Shown piece after piece: positions 39,003 to 46,931 of a stretch of DNA of 64,000 nt (its first letter is position 1; every line of letters starts with the position of its first letter). The notes under the pieces are model-generated. The model had not been told where the DNA came from. It did not search any database and saw nothing but the letters and a program-made list of their open reading frames with translations. Origin of the DNA: Verrucomicrobiia bacterium (lineage in GTDB: Bacteria; Verrucomicrobiota; Verrucomicrobiia; Limisphaerales; JADLHS01). Location of the stretch: positions 2,211,360 through 2,275,359 of the forward strand of contig JAMLJH010000001.1 in NCBI GenBank assembly GCA_023953615.1, read 5' to 3'. The translations under genes and the position numbers were made by a program.

Positions 39003-39971
39003 ATGAAGCTTGCATCTTTTTTCCGAATAACCCGACTGACCAAGCATGGTCTGCTACTCGTCGCGTTCAGCGGATGGATGCTGTCTCCATCTTCCGTTGC
39101 TCAAGACCAATCGGGGCGCAACCTTATCTTTGGCCGTGAGGGCCGGGTGGGAACAGGTGGACCCACCAGCGATCAAGCGAAGAAAGTTCTCCAGCAGCGT
39201 ATTCAGGAACAATCCGAAGGTCAGGCTACGCTTTTTGGATTTCGACATATCACAACCAGGCCGCTGGATTTGGAAATCAGCGGAAAACAAGCCTACGCAG
39301 TGGAATTTGAAGCGGGCGTTGAATTCGCTGCTCCTTGCCAGTGGGCGAGCCGATATCAAGGCAGACCGTTGACGTTTGTCTTGCTCAAACTTGAATCAAG
39401 CCTTCGCAACCCCGATCCACGGAATCTCATCGAAGTGAAGGAAAGAGGTGGGCGATATGTCATGCAAGGTTACGCTTTATTCACTCCGGCTTCGGATGGA
39501 TGGGTTGTGGCCGGCTTTGGGCAAACGACTCGACCGGTTCTGCAATCCGTTGTCCCGGATGAAACGAGCGCCGCCTGTGTGGCTCAACTGAAACAAATTG
39601 GTCTGGCGTTTCGCATGTGGGCGGCGGATCACAACGACAAGTTTCCATTTAACACCAGCACCGGGGCCGGTGGCACGCAAGAGCTTTGCTCGCGTGGGGG
39701 TGATGGATTTGATGCAAGCGCGTCAGTTCATTTCCAAGTTATGTCGAATGAACTGAACAGCCCCAAAATTCTCGTCTGTCCTGCCGATACTGCGAAACAT
39801 CCAGCAACGGATTTTCGACAACTTCAAGCTGTCAACGTCAGCTACCTGGTGCGTTCGGGAGCGAAGATTGATGAGACCAATCCCGAAGAGATTCTCGTTC
39901 GCTGCCCGGTTCATGGCCATGTTGGCTTGTGTGATGGGAGTGTAAAGCAGGCTTCGGGGAAGCGGGATTAG
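39003..39971 (+). CDS. Secreted protein with a pseudopilin-like H-x-DG C-terminal domain
   Basis: A 322-residue protein with a signal peptide (about 14-34) and no type IV pilin helix. The first ~185 residues are an unrecognised beta-rich domain. The C-terminal part (CVAQLKQIGLAFRMWAADH...KILVCPAD...CPVHGHVGLCDGSV) strongly resembles the passenger domain of planctomycete and verrucomicrobial pseudopilins (H-X9-DG type), where a cluster of Cys residues and a terminal His/Asp-Gly motif are typical. This domain without its usual pilin N-terminus is unusual. The function is unknown. Confidence 0.65.
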   Translation: MKLASFFRITRLTKHGLLLVAFSGWMLSPSSVAQDQSGRNLIFGREGRVGTGGPTSDQAKKVLQQRIQEQSEGQATLFGFRHITTRPLDLEISGKQAYAVEFEAGVEFAAPCQWASRYQGRPLTFVLLKLESSLRNPDPRNLIEVKERGGRYVMQGYALFTPASDGWVVAGFGQTTRPVLQSVVPDETSAACVAQLKQIGLAFRMWAADHNDKFPFNTSTGAGGTQELCSRGGDGFDASASVHFQVMSNELNSPKILVCPADTAKHPATDFRQLQAVNVSYLVRSGAKIDETNPEEILVRCPVHGHVGLCDGSVKQASGKRD

Positions 39972-40087
39972 CCGAACTGCCTTTAGTAAGTTGATTGGTG
40001 TTACGCGGCAAAATTTCCATGGCTAAAAACCGAAGTGTACGCTGCCTCTGCTTGCTTCGGATATGAGTCTGAGCTAGTTTCATCGCG

Positions 40088-40276
40088 ATGAAACGGCCAC
40101 CACTTAAGCGGAAAAAATTGGATTATCCCAATGTGACCAATGGCACACGTTGGGCTGCGGAAGCCCGCCGGCTTGCAAGCAAATTGACCCCAGAAGAGGA
40201 GACGGAACATTTCGCGCAGGCGATGGTGAAAATCTATGGCGGTCAGCCCAAAGAAAAGACTGGCGCTGGACGCTAA
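40088..40276 (+). CDS. Small protein upstream of a PIN toxin, candidate antitoxin
   Basis: 62 residues, very basic at the N-terminus (MKRPPLKRKKLDYPN) and helical later (AAEARRLASKLTPEEETEHFAQAM). It overlaps the following PIN-domain gene by 41 bp, the usual arrangement of a toxin-antitoxin pair. I do not recognise the family; the antitoxin role rests on position and size. Confidence 0.55.
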   Translation: MKRPPLKRKKLDYPNVTNGTRWAAEARRLASKLTPEEETEHFAQAMVKIYGGQPKEKTGAGR

Positions 40277-40733
40277 TCTCCTGCTGGATCTCGCTGAAGA
40301 GAAAGATTTCGCGCACGATTTCAGGGAGGAATTCGCACGCCGCGCTTACAGCTTCTGGGTGCCACCGACGGCGCTGGCGGAATTGAATCTCCTTGCCAAG
40401 TCTGGCCGCCAGCCGCAAAGCAGGTTCGCCGATATCGCCTTGAAGAATCTTTCCGCGTGGAAGTGCCAGCCGTTGATGTTGACGACTACTGAGCTTGCCA
40501 TTGCTTATCGCTTTGCCGAAAGGCTACTTGAACTGCGGCTCATTCCTGAAACGGAACTCAACGACGGCAAGATTCTGGCCCAAGCTTCTTTGGCGCAAAT
40601 TCCGGCGCTGGCCACTTCTGACAAGCATTTGCTTGACGTTGACGAGGATGCGCTGTTGCTCGCTTTCAATGAAGCCGATTTGCTGCCGGTGCATCCGGTG
40701 CATCCGAAACGGCTGTCCAAAGCGTTGCGGTAG
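40236..40733 (+). CDS. PIN-domain ribonuclease, likely toxin
   Basis: 165 residues with the conserved acidic set of PIN nucleases: Asp12 (LALDANLLLDL), Glu49 (LAELN), Asp110 (ELNDGKILAQA) and Asp129 (ATSDKHLL). Such toxins cut RNA, often initiator tRNA or rRNA, unless bound by the antitoxin encoded just upstream. The long overlap with that gene suggests coupled translation. It lies 100 bp ahead of parE, at the edge of the accessory region. Confidence 0.78.
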   Translation: MAVSPKKRLALDANLLLDLAEEKDFAHDFREEFARRAYSFWVPPTALAELNLLAKSGRQPQSRFADIALKNLSAWKCQPLMLTTTELAIAYRFAERLLELRLIPETELNDGKILAQASLAQIPALATSDKHLLDVDEDALLLAFNEADLLPVHPVHPKRLSKALR

Positions 40734-40833
40734 TTTGCCGAATGGGCTGCAGGCAAGCCGCTTGCGCCGCCACCGCCGCACTTTCCTGTTTTCATCCGCG
40801 CCCGTTTGTTTCATTTTACCGCAAGCAATTCGT

Positions 40834-42756
40834 ATGGCCGAAAAATCAAAACACCATTATGACGAGAGCAAGATCAAGACGCTGAGCTCGCTCGAACACA
40901 TCCGGCTGCGCACTGGCATGTACATCGGGCGCATCGGCAACGGTAATCATTACGATGACGGTTGCTACATCCTGCTCAAGGAGGTCGTGGACAACGCCAT
41001 TGACGAATACATCATGGGCCACGGCAAGGAGGTCGAGATCACCATTGATGGTACGCACATTTGCGTGCGCGATTACGGGCGCGGCATCCCGCTCGGCAAG
41101 GTCGTGGACTGCGTTTCCAAGATCAATACCGGCGCGAAGTACAACGATGACGTGTTCCAGTTCAGCGTCGGCCTGAACGGGGTCGGCACGAAGGCGGTGA
41201 ACGCGTTATCGAAAAACTTCATCGTGCGCAGCCATCGCGATGGCGAATTTGCCGAGGCACAATTCAAGATCGGCAAATTGAAGAAGGAGGACTCCGGCAA
41301 AACCCGCGAACCGAATGGAACTTACATCGAGTTTGAGCCGGACCCGACCATTTTCAAAGATACGGAATTCAAACCGGAACACGTCGAGCGACGGTTGCGC
41401 CATTACAGTTACCTGAACACAGGGTTGAAACTGATTCTCAACTGGGAAGGTGGAGCGCGTCACTCCGTGCGCGCCGATGACGAATCCCAATCAGCCGACG
41501 GCGCGCAGGGGACTGCGCGTCCTACCGAACATGGCCCAAAGGTGTTCCAATCACGTCACGGGCTGATGGATTTGGTGCTGGAGGATTTGTCGAGCGACGG
41601 CAGCGAGCCGTTGTATGCGCCGCTGCATTACGCGAGCAAGACGCTGGAGTTCTGTTTCACGCACAGCAACTCGCGCTACGGCGAGACGTTCTATTCGTTC
41701 GTCAATGGTCAGTACACCAGCGATGGTGGCACGCACCTGAGCGCGTTTCGCGAAGGATTGCTCAAGGCGGTGAATGAGTATTGCAGCGGCAAATTTGACG
41801 GGGACGACGTGCGTGAAGCGATGGTGGGCGCGGTGGCCATTCGATTGAAAGATCCGATCTTCGAGTCGCAGACGAAGAACAAGCTGGGCAACACGGAAAT
41901 TCGCACCGACCTCGTGAACAAGGTGCGCGAGGAACTGCTGCATTTTTTCCAGCGCAACAAAACCATTGCGGACACCATTCTCGCAAAGGTGAAGGACACG
42001 CAGGAGTTGCGGAAGGAATTGCAAAGTGTGAAGAAACTGGCGCGCGAACGCGCCAAGGCGATCACGCTGCGCATCCCGCAGTTGAAGGACTGCAAAAATC
42101 ATTTCGATAAGAAGAAGGAAAAAGGCAAGGGCACGATGGTCTTCATCTGTGAAGGCCAGTCCGCCGCCGGCTCGATTACGAGTTGCCGCGACGTGAACCA
42201 TCAGGCCGTGTTCGTGCTCAAGGGCAAGCCGCTCAACGTCTGGGATCTCAAGCGCGACGTGATGTACAAGAACGACGAGATGTACAACCTCATGCAGGCG
42301 CTCAACGTCGAGGACAACACCGAGGGGTTGCGTTACGAAAAGGTCATCCTCGCCACCGACGCGGACGTGGACGGCATGCACATCCGTAACTTGATGATCA
42401 CGTATTTCTTCAAGTTCTTCGAGCAACTCGTGCAAGCCGGGCACGTGTATGTGCTGGAAACGCCGCTGTTCCGCGTGCGCAACAAAGAAAAAACCATCTA
42501 TTGCTACAGCGAAACCGAGCGCGATAACGCGGTGAAAGAACTCGGTGGGAAGCCTGAAATCACACGCTTCAAGGGCTTGGGTGAAATCAGTCCGAAGGAA
42601 TTCGCACAATTCATCGGCAAGCAAATGCGGTTGAGTAAAGTGGAATACGCCCCGCGCGCCGAGTCTGCGCCCATCTTCAACTTTTACATGGGCAAGAACA
42701 CGCCCGAGCGGAAGGATTACATCATGGAGCGATTGGTTGTGCCGGTGGAGGTGTGA
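40834..42756 (+). CDS. parE: DNA topoisomerase IV subunit B / gyrase B-type ATPase subunit
   Basis: A type IIA topoisomerase ATPase subunit that acts with a ParC/GyrA partner not seen in the window. The ATG at 40834 gives 640 residues; the frame runs further back through the PIN gene region but is not real there. GHKL ATPase motifs: EVVDNAIDEY, DYGRGIP and VGLNGVGTKAVNAL. TOPRIM: ICEGQSAAGS (most relatives have EGDSA) and the metal triad DADVDGMHI. The C-terminus (FKGLGEISPKEFAQFIGKQMR ... FYMGKNTPERKDYIM) is complete. Residues 206-235 are an in-frame palindromic repeat. The 3' end is echoed three times downstream. ParE and GyrB cannot be told apart with certainty here. Confidence 0.9.
   Translation: MAEKSKHHYDESKIKTLSSLEHIRLRTGMYIGRIGNGNHYDDGCYILLKEVVDNAIDEYIMGHGKEVEITIDGTHICVRDYGRGIPLGKVVDCVSKINTGAKYNDDVFQFSVGLNGVGTKAVNALSKNFIVRSHRDGEFAEAQFKIGKLKKEDSGKTREPNGTYIEFEPDPTIFKDTEFKPEHVERRLRHYSYLNTGLKLILNWEGGARHSVRADDESQSADGAQGTARPTEHGPKVFQSRHGLMDLVLEDLSSDGSEPLYAPLHYASKTLEFCFTHSNSRYGETFYSFVNGQYTSDGGTHLSAFREGLLKAVNEYCSGKFDGDDVREAMVGAVAIRLKDPIFESQTKNKLGNTEIRTDLVNKVREELLHFFQRNKTIADTILAKVKDTQELRKELQSVKKLARERAKAITLRIPQLKDCKNHFDKKKEKGKGTMVFICEGQSAAGSITSCRDVNHQAVFVLKGKPLNVWDLKRDVMYKNDEMYNLMQALNVEDNTEGLRYEKVILATDADVDGMHIRNLMITYFFKFFEQLVQAGHVYVLETPLFRVRNKEKTIYCYSETERDNAVKELGGKPEITRFKGLGEISPKEFAQFIGKQMRLSKVEYAPRAESAPIFNFYMGKNTPERKDYIMERLVVPVEV
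41449..41538 (+). repeat. In-frame palindromic repeat insertion in parE
   Basis: Two hairpins: 41455-41474 (GCGCGtCAC/GTGCGCGC with one bulged base) and 41502-41519 (CGCGCAG/CTGCGCG with loop GGGA). The unit adds about 30 residues rich in Gly/Ala/Asp/Ser between the LILNW and KVFQSRHGL segments, where relatives have only a short turn. Confidence 0.7.
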
Positions 42757-42860
42757 GGCGGATGGGCGGTCTTGTGGTAGAAATTGGTGGTTGACGGGGG
42801 CTTTTTTTGCTTATCTTGCGCATCGTCGTGCTGGCCAACAAAACCGAATTGGAATGCGCT

Positions 42861-44153
42861 ATGAAAAACACCCTCCGCAAAAACTCTCCATGTCTTTCAA
42901 ATCTCAAACTTATCGGCTTTCTCATATTGTCTGCCGTACTCCTGCACTTTTCAGCATTCGCTGAATGCGGTCCGTATGGCGAAGGCCAATGTGGTGAGTG
43001 TGGCCCGCATTGGTCTGATTGGTACGCGGAGCAGTGTCCCACAAACAGCAACATCCCTTCGGTTACGCCATCTTGGTACGGTTGTGTCCAAACAGGCCAG
43101 TCGCCGCCTCAGCCAACAGTTGTGCCGCCTACTTTCGCAGGTGGTCGGAAAGCGCGCGTCGCATGGTATGATTGCAGCACTAATCTTAACTACCAATATC
43201 AAGGCATCACCTATACCGTTGGTGCGGTTCAGTGGGAGCCGCCGCTGCCGGGGACTTTTAACATAAGCCATGTGCCGTCGTTTTCTTCTTCGGCATATGT
43301 AACGATAACCAGTTCTGATCCGACAAATTGTCCTGCGCCTGTTGACGAGCAAGGACGTTACTGGATTGGAGGTTGCACATGGAACGTGGTTGATGCGGGA
43401 ATCTACCTTTCACAGGTTCCTTTTGATTACTGGCCAAGTTGGGCAGAAGACCTGAAAAATCTTCTTGGCTATAATATCAACCTTCCCACGCTCGGGCCGC
43501 TCGCCGGATATCACCAAACCTACCAGCACGGCTACTGTTGCAACGACGCCATCGCCTATGTCACTTATCAAAAGCTCGGTTTTAATGGCAGCGCAAACTT
43601 TAGTCTCGACGTTGGGTCTGCGACGCTGAGGTCACTGGCGGAAAGTGTGGTTGGTGCCGCACTGGATCTTGCCGGGCTTGGTGGTCTGGGATTGGAGGGG
43701 CCAGCCACGTCCTTTATCGACACTTTTGGATTTTCCGCAACAACCCTTGGCGCGAACGGGAGCACGGATTGGAAATCTATTCACAATTACACGGATGGTT
43801 GCACTTGCTGGGGAACTTCGGCGACGTACGGATCACATACGGCTCAAGCCCAAAATCAGATTGGCATCGTCGATATACCCGAAAGCGTGTTTGCACCGTT
43901 GGGCTACAATTTCTCGATCCATATCATCGCGCTTGACGCGAATTTGTTATACCAATGGAATGAATACGACCTCTATTCCGGTGGCAACACAACTGAGATT
44001 CCGCATTTTTACAAGTACCGGCGCTTGGCCTATATTTACACTCGCTACCAGATTGGCCTTTTCCAGAATAAAGTCGCGTGGTCGGAACTTGATGAGAATC
44101 CGCCCGCCAGCCAGACAGGCACTGTGTGCGTGGGAAATGAATATCCAGGCTGA
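42861..44153 (+). CDS. Secreted protein of unknown function (cargo block 1)
   Basis: The start is at the ATG at 42861 (GGA upstream), giving 430 residues. The signal peptide is clear (MKNTLRKNSPCLSNLKLIGF..., cleavage near SAFAEC). The mature part is rich in Tyr, Trp, Cys, Gly, Ser and Thr, begins with closely spaced Cys-Gly motifs (CGPYGEGQCGECGP) and has no recognisable domain. Codon choice looks less GC-biased than in the flanking genes, which suggests a different origin. It lies directly behind parE and ahead of the first duplicated parE 3' end. Confidence 0.6.
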   Translation: MKNTLRKNSPCLSNLKLIGFLILSAVLLHFSAFAECGPYGEGQCGECGPHWSDWYAEQCPTNSNIPSVTPSWYGCVQTGQSPPQPTVVPPTFAGGRKARVAWYDCSTNLNYQYQGITYTVGAVQWEPPLPGTFNISHVPSFSSSAYVTITSSDPTNCPAPVDEQGRYWIGGCTWNVVDAGIYLSQVPFDYWPSWAEDLKNLLGYNINLPTLGPLAGYHQTYQHGYCCNDAIAYVTYQKLGFNGSANFSLDVGSATLRSLAESVVGAALDLAGLGGLGLEGPATSFIDTFGFSATTLGANGSTDWKSIHNYTDGCTCWGTSATYGSHTAQAQNQIGIVDIPESVFAPLGYNFSIHIIALDANLLYQWNEYDLYSGGNTTEIPHFYKYRRLAYIYTRYQIGLFQNKVAWSELDENPPASQTGTVCVGNEYPG

Positions 44154-44198
44154 ACAAGGCGTTAAATTGTGCGCGAATCTTGCTATTTTTGGTCTTCG

Positions 44199-45437
44199 AT
44201 GAAGACAATCTGGCTTGTTGCAGTGGCATTTTCGATGGTCCCCTTTTTGTCTGGGGCCGACGATAAAGTCGCCGGACAGAAAGGGGAGTGGAGTGTTCGA
44301 TTGCACGGGGGCAGCACTGACTTGGCGCTCCAGGCGTCCGGGGCTGCATCGCAGGTGGCCCAGGCGTTCGATGCGGCGCGGAAAGGCAAAAAGAATTCCT
44401 TTGCTGATTTTTGGAATTTCGACACAAACCAGCCGTCCCTTCGGATTGAAGCGCTTTACAAGGAATGGAATTCTCTAGGCGAACGATATGTCTTCCTCGT
44501 TTCGGAGGAAGCGACCCTTGGGAATGAAAAAACCTCCTCCAATCTTTGCTCCGCAATTTCAATCGTGCCGACGATGGCTCTGGGCCGCACCCCCGGTCAG
44601 GTCATCACGAACGAGCCGGTGCTTGAGCCGAGGGTGGTCTTCGCCGAAAACCTCAAAGGGGTCTGGCGGCTGTTGCCCGAGACGCAGGATAAAGTGGTTG
44701 AACAGACTTTGCTGTCCCGGGCGGCCAAGTTCCTTCACCGGCCGACATACTCGAAGGAAGAGGCGGACGCGCGACTTCGGAAATTCCGTCAGGGCTATTT
44801 GGAAATCATGAGATCGAATGGGGCGTCGCCGGCGCGGATTACCTCGCAGAAGGAACGCATTCGGGTCGAAGAGGCGGATATTCGGCTCGATAACTGGGAC
44901 GCGTGGACCAACTACTATCATGCGGTCGTTCTGGATTCGCCCGGTGCTTTCAACAAGAAAGAGCCGTTTACGTACGACTACCTTACTCCGTTGTCGGCCC
45001 TGAGGTCGTACCTGAGGGCTTTCTGGACAGGCGATGCTGAAGCTCTGTTACAACATGCCGATGCCTCCGGACAGAGTTATCTGAAACAAATAGGAGTGAA
45101 TGAAGCCAAGCCCCGGTCGACCTACGATATCCCCTCCATGACCCTAATTACGCCCCTGCTGACCGCCGAGACCTCCCTGGAAGGGAAGGACTATGTCCTT
45201 GTGTTCTGGAGGGCGCAGAACGATATGAACCCGAAGAATGGTTCGATCGCTCTACAAAACACGATATTCGTCCGGAGCGGTGGCGAATATCTCATGACAC
45301 GCGATTTAGAAGCCTCTTATCTGGAGGATATTCTGCGCGCTGGTCAGCTCAAAGGCGGTGGCATATGGAAATACCCTGACTTTGAGAAAAAAATGAAGCA
45401 AAGCACCTTTCCTCCGTATTTTTACGCGATTCCGTGA
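44199..45437 (+). CDS. Exported protein of unknown function (cargo block 1)
   Basis: The start is at the ATG at 44199 (412 residues); the frame upstream to 44169 is unlikely to be translated. The signal peptide is MKTIWLVAVAFSMVPFLSGA. The remaining protein is mixed alpha/beta with no motif I know. It follows the other secreted unknown by 45 bp on the same strand, so the two are likely co-transcribed, and 18 bp later a truncated gene begins. Confidence 0.6.
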   Translation: MKTIWLVAVAFSMVPFLSGADDKVAGQKGEWSVRLHGGSTDLALQASGAASQVAQAFDAARKGKKNSFADFWNFDTNQPSLRIEALYKEWNSLGERYVFLVSEEATLGNEKTSSNLCSAISIVPTMALGRTPGQVITNEPVLEPRVVFAENLKGVWRLLPETQDKVVEQTLLSRAAKFLHRPTYSKEEADARLRKFRQGYLEIMRSNGASPARITSQKERIRVEEADIRLDNWDAWTNYYHAVVLDSPGAFNKKEPFTYDYLTPLSALRSYLRAFWTGDAEALLQHADASGQSYLKQIGVNEAKPRSTYDIPSMTLITPLLTAETSLEGKDYVLVFWRAQNDMNPKNGSIALQNTIFVRSGGEYLMTRDLEASYLEDILRAGQLKGGGIWKYPDFEKKMKQSTFPPYFYAIP

Positions 45438-45455
45438 CGGCGTGCGGTTGATACG

Positions 45456-45590
45456 ATGAAAAACAAAATTCTCTTGGCTGCAATGTTCTTCGCGCTTCCG
45501 ATCTTGCTCTTGATTGTGGTCGTGAGCAAACGGGAAACAAGTTACCACGGGAAATCAGCTTCAGTTTGGTTTGAGCAAATCCAGACCCTG
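45456..45590 (+). pseudogene. 5' fragment of a gene cut off by a parE-like segment
   Basis: 45 codons are open: a lysine-initiated membrane/signal helix (MKNKILLAAMFFALPILLLIVVV) and then SYHGKSASVWFEQIQTL. The Y-x-G-K-x-x-x-x-W pattern is a common lead-in of HEAT-repeat proteins in Verrucomicrobiota, as far as I recall. At about 45590 the text changes to parE 3'-end DNA in another frame, so the gene lost everything after its N-terminus. The open frame continues to 45881 only as an artefact of that junction. Confidence 0.6.
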
Positions 45591-45753
45591 GGAGAAATTT
45601 GCGCAATTCATCGGCAAGGAAATGCGGTTGAGCAAAGTCGAATACGCACCGCGCGCCGAGTCGTCGCCAATCTTCAACTTCTACATGGGCAAGAACACGC
45701 CCGAGCGCAAAGACTACATCATGGATCAGCTCGTCGTGCCGGTGGAGGAGTAA
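45591..45753 (+). repeat. parE 3'-end copy A
   Basis: It encodes, in the right frame and to a stop codon, FAQFIGKEMRLSKVEYAPRA then FNFYMGKNTPERKDYIM and a DQLVVPVEE tail. The match to the ParE C-terminus is nearly complete at protein level, but many third-codon positions differ. The resident ParE ends ERLVVPVEV instead. The HicB stop codon follows with no gap. Confidence 0.9.
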
Positions 45754-45990
45754 TCAAGCGGGAACAGCCTCGCGCATGGGGCGAGTGGTGGCAGCGGGAA
45801 GCTCTTTACCTTCCACCTGCAATTGCTCCACCTCATTCGTCACGAGTGTGCAGAGTTCGTGGTAGGTCGCTTCCTCGGTAGCGCCGTGGCACACGCCACC
45901 CCACGGGAAAAGATCGGGACAGTAGCCGACGTAGAGGCCATCATCTTCCTCCCACCGGACAAACTTTAGATATTGGTCTTGCGCTTTCAT
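45754..45990 (-). CDS. hicB: HicB-like antitoxin
   Basis: 78 residues with the HicB-type degenerate RNase H fold pattern: YLKFVRWEEDDGLYVGYCPDLFPWGGVCHGATEEATYHEL. It lacks a clear C-terminal DNA-binding domain, as in short HicB proteins. The gene overlaps hicA by four bases and follows it, so the pair is one operon read on the minus strand, between two parE 3'-end copies. Confidence 0.82.
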   Translation of the reverse strand: MKAQDQYLKFVRWEEDDGLYVGYCPDLFPWGGVCHGATEEATYHELCTLVTNEVEQLQVEGKELPAATTRPMREAVPA

Positions 45991-46187
45991 TGGCTGGCCT
46001 TACGAATCGCGTTGCGAACTTGTTTTTCCTGATAATGCTGCGCGTCATCTCCGCCCTGACCACTGAGGATCACCGCTCCGGGAAACTTCGCATGTCGGAA
46101 CTTGCGGTGCGAACCTTTGCCGCCGGGAACAAGCATGAAGCCCGCCTGCTCCAAGTCGGCGACCAACTGGCGTATCTTGCGCGGCAC
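45987..46187 (-). CDS. hicA: HicA-like mRNA interferase toxin
   Basis: 66 residues from a GTG start. The double-stranded RNA-binding-like fold with catalytic His is recognised from ADLEQAGFMLVPGGKGSHRKF (the GSH motif). HicA cleaves mRNA and tmRNA when free of HicB. Its order (toxin first) and the four-base overlap with the antitoxin gene are typical. Confidence 0.82.
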   Translation of the reverse strand: MPRKIRQLVADLEQAGFMLVPGGKGSHRKFRHAKFPGAVILSGQGGDDAQHYQEKQVRNAIRKASQ

Positions 46188-46227
46188 ATGATGGAAACTG
46201 CCATCTCCAATCCGAATTTACCAGCCT

Positions 46228-46394
46228 CAATTCATCGGCAAGCAAATGCGCTTGAGGTGCTGGCGCACGGCCACCATGTGGAATCCGCCCCGCTCGCCGA
46301 GTCCGGCCCGATCCTGAGTTTCTACATGGGCAAGAACACGCCCGAGCGGAAGGATTACATCATGGACCAGCTCGTCGTGCCGGTGGAAGAGTAG
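46228..46394 (+). repeat. parE 3'-end copy B (frameshifted relic)
   Basis: It begins CAATTCATCGGCAAGCAAAT and ends in the codons for MDQLVVPVEE plus TAG. In place of five parE bases after CTTGA it has the 22 bases from GGTGCTGG to CCACCAT, which breaks the frame. The last part is again in frame (FYMGKNTPERKDYIM). Copy C carries the same replaced stretch. Confidence 0.9.
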
Positions 46395-46462
46395 CATTGG
46401 CGTGAGTCCAGCGCCCAAAGTCGTAGCTTGCGGGCAATTAGAATCAGGCGTAGTTTTCGACC

Positions 46463-46672
46463 GTGAGTTTCGAGGTTCTAAAAAATGAAGTCTTGGCACT
46501 GCCCGCCGAAGCACGACGCAAGCTGATGGCGTTCATGGTGGCGTTGCAGGATGAAGGCCGCGAGGGTTACGCCGCGAAACTGGCCGCCAAGATTGATGAC
46601 CAGTCTTCCGAACGCTGGCTGACACCCGAACAGTGTGAACAAAAACTGGGGCTCTCTGGTGAGTCCAAATGA
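46463..46672 (+). CDS. Small antitoxin-like protein (addiction module)
   Basis: 69 residues from a GTG start. Helical, with a pattern seen in putative addiction-module components (VLALPAEARRKLMAFMVALQD, then a C-terminal EQCEQKLGL). Its stop overlaps the start of the toxin-like gene by four bases (ATGA). It lies between parE 3'-end copies B and C. Confidence 0.65.
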   Translation: MSFEVLKNEVLALPAEARRKLMAFMVALQDEGREGYAAKLAAKIDDQSSERWLTPEQCEQKLGLSGESK

Positions 46673-46923
46673 GCGACGCCCGTCTGCTCATTGATATCGA
46701 AGTTCTCGAATTTTTGCGAACCCTTCACCCAAAGGAACAAGCGGGCCTTCTTAACCGCTTCCGCGAAATCGCAGCGTTCCCTTCCAAATTCTCAGACTTC
46801 GTGGAGCTTGATTCCGTCGGTCGCCGGGTGGGGGTTCACATTTTCGGCAAATTCGCCATCAAGTTCTGGGACGACTTCGCCGACCGGCACGTAAAAATTC
46901 TCGATGTTCACCCTGCTGATTGA
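46669..46923 (+). CDS. RelE/ParE-superfamily toxin-like protein
   Basis: 84 residues with the compact RelE-like pattern: an N-terminal helix pair (EVLEFLRTLHPKEQAGLLNRFREIA), then the strand set FVELDSVGRRVGVHIFGKFAIKFWDDFADRHVKILDVHPAD. Such proteins usually block translation or gyrase. Catalytic residues cannot be assigned with confidence. Copy C of the parE 3' end begins 8 bp after its stop. Confidence 0.7.
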   Translation: MSDARLLIDIEVLEFLRTLHPKEQAGLLNRFREIAAFPSKFSDFVELDSVGRRVGVHIFGKFAIKFWDDFADRHVKILDVHPAD

Positions 46924-46931
46924 TCCAGCCG

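Noticed and set aside
41551..42624. 357-codon antisense frame in parE
   Set aside because: Shadow of a highly conserved topoisomerase gene; no independent start signal or motif.
45990..46394. 134-codon plus-strand frame ending in MDQLVVPVEE
   Set aside because: It is a chance fusion of the antisense of hicA with the relic parE copy B; the parE part is frameshifted before FYMGKN.
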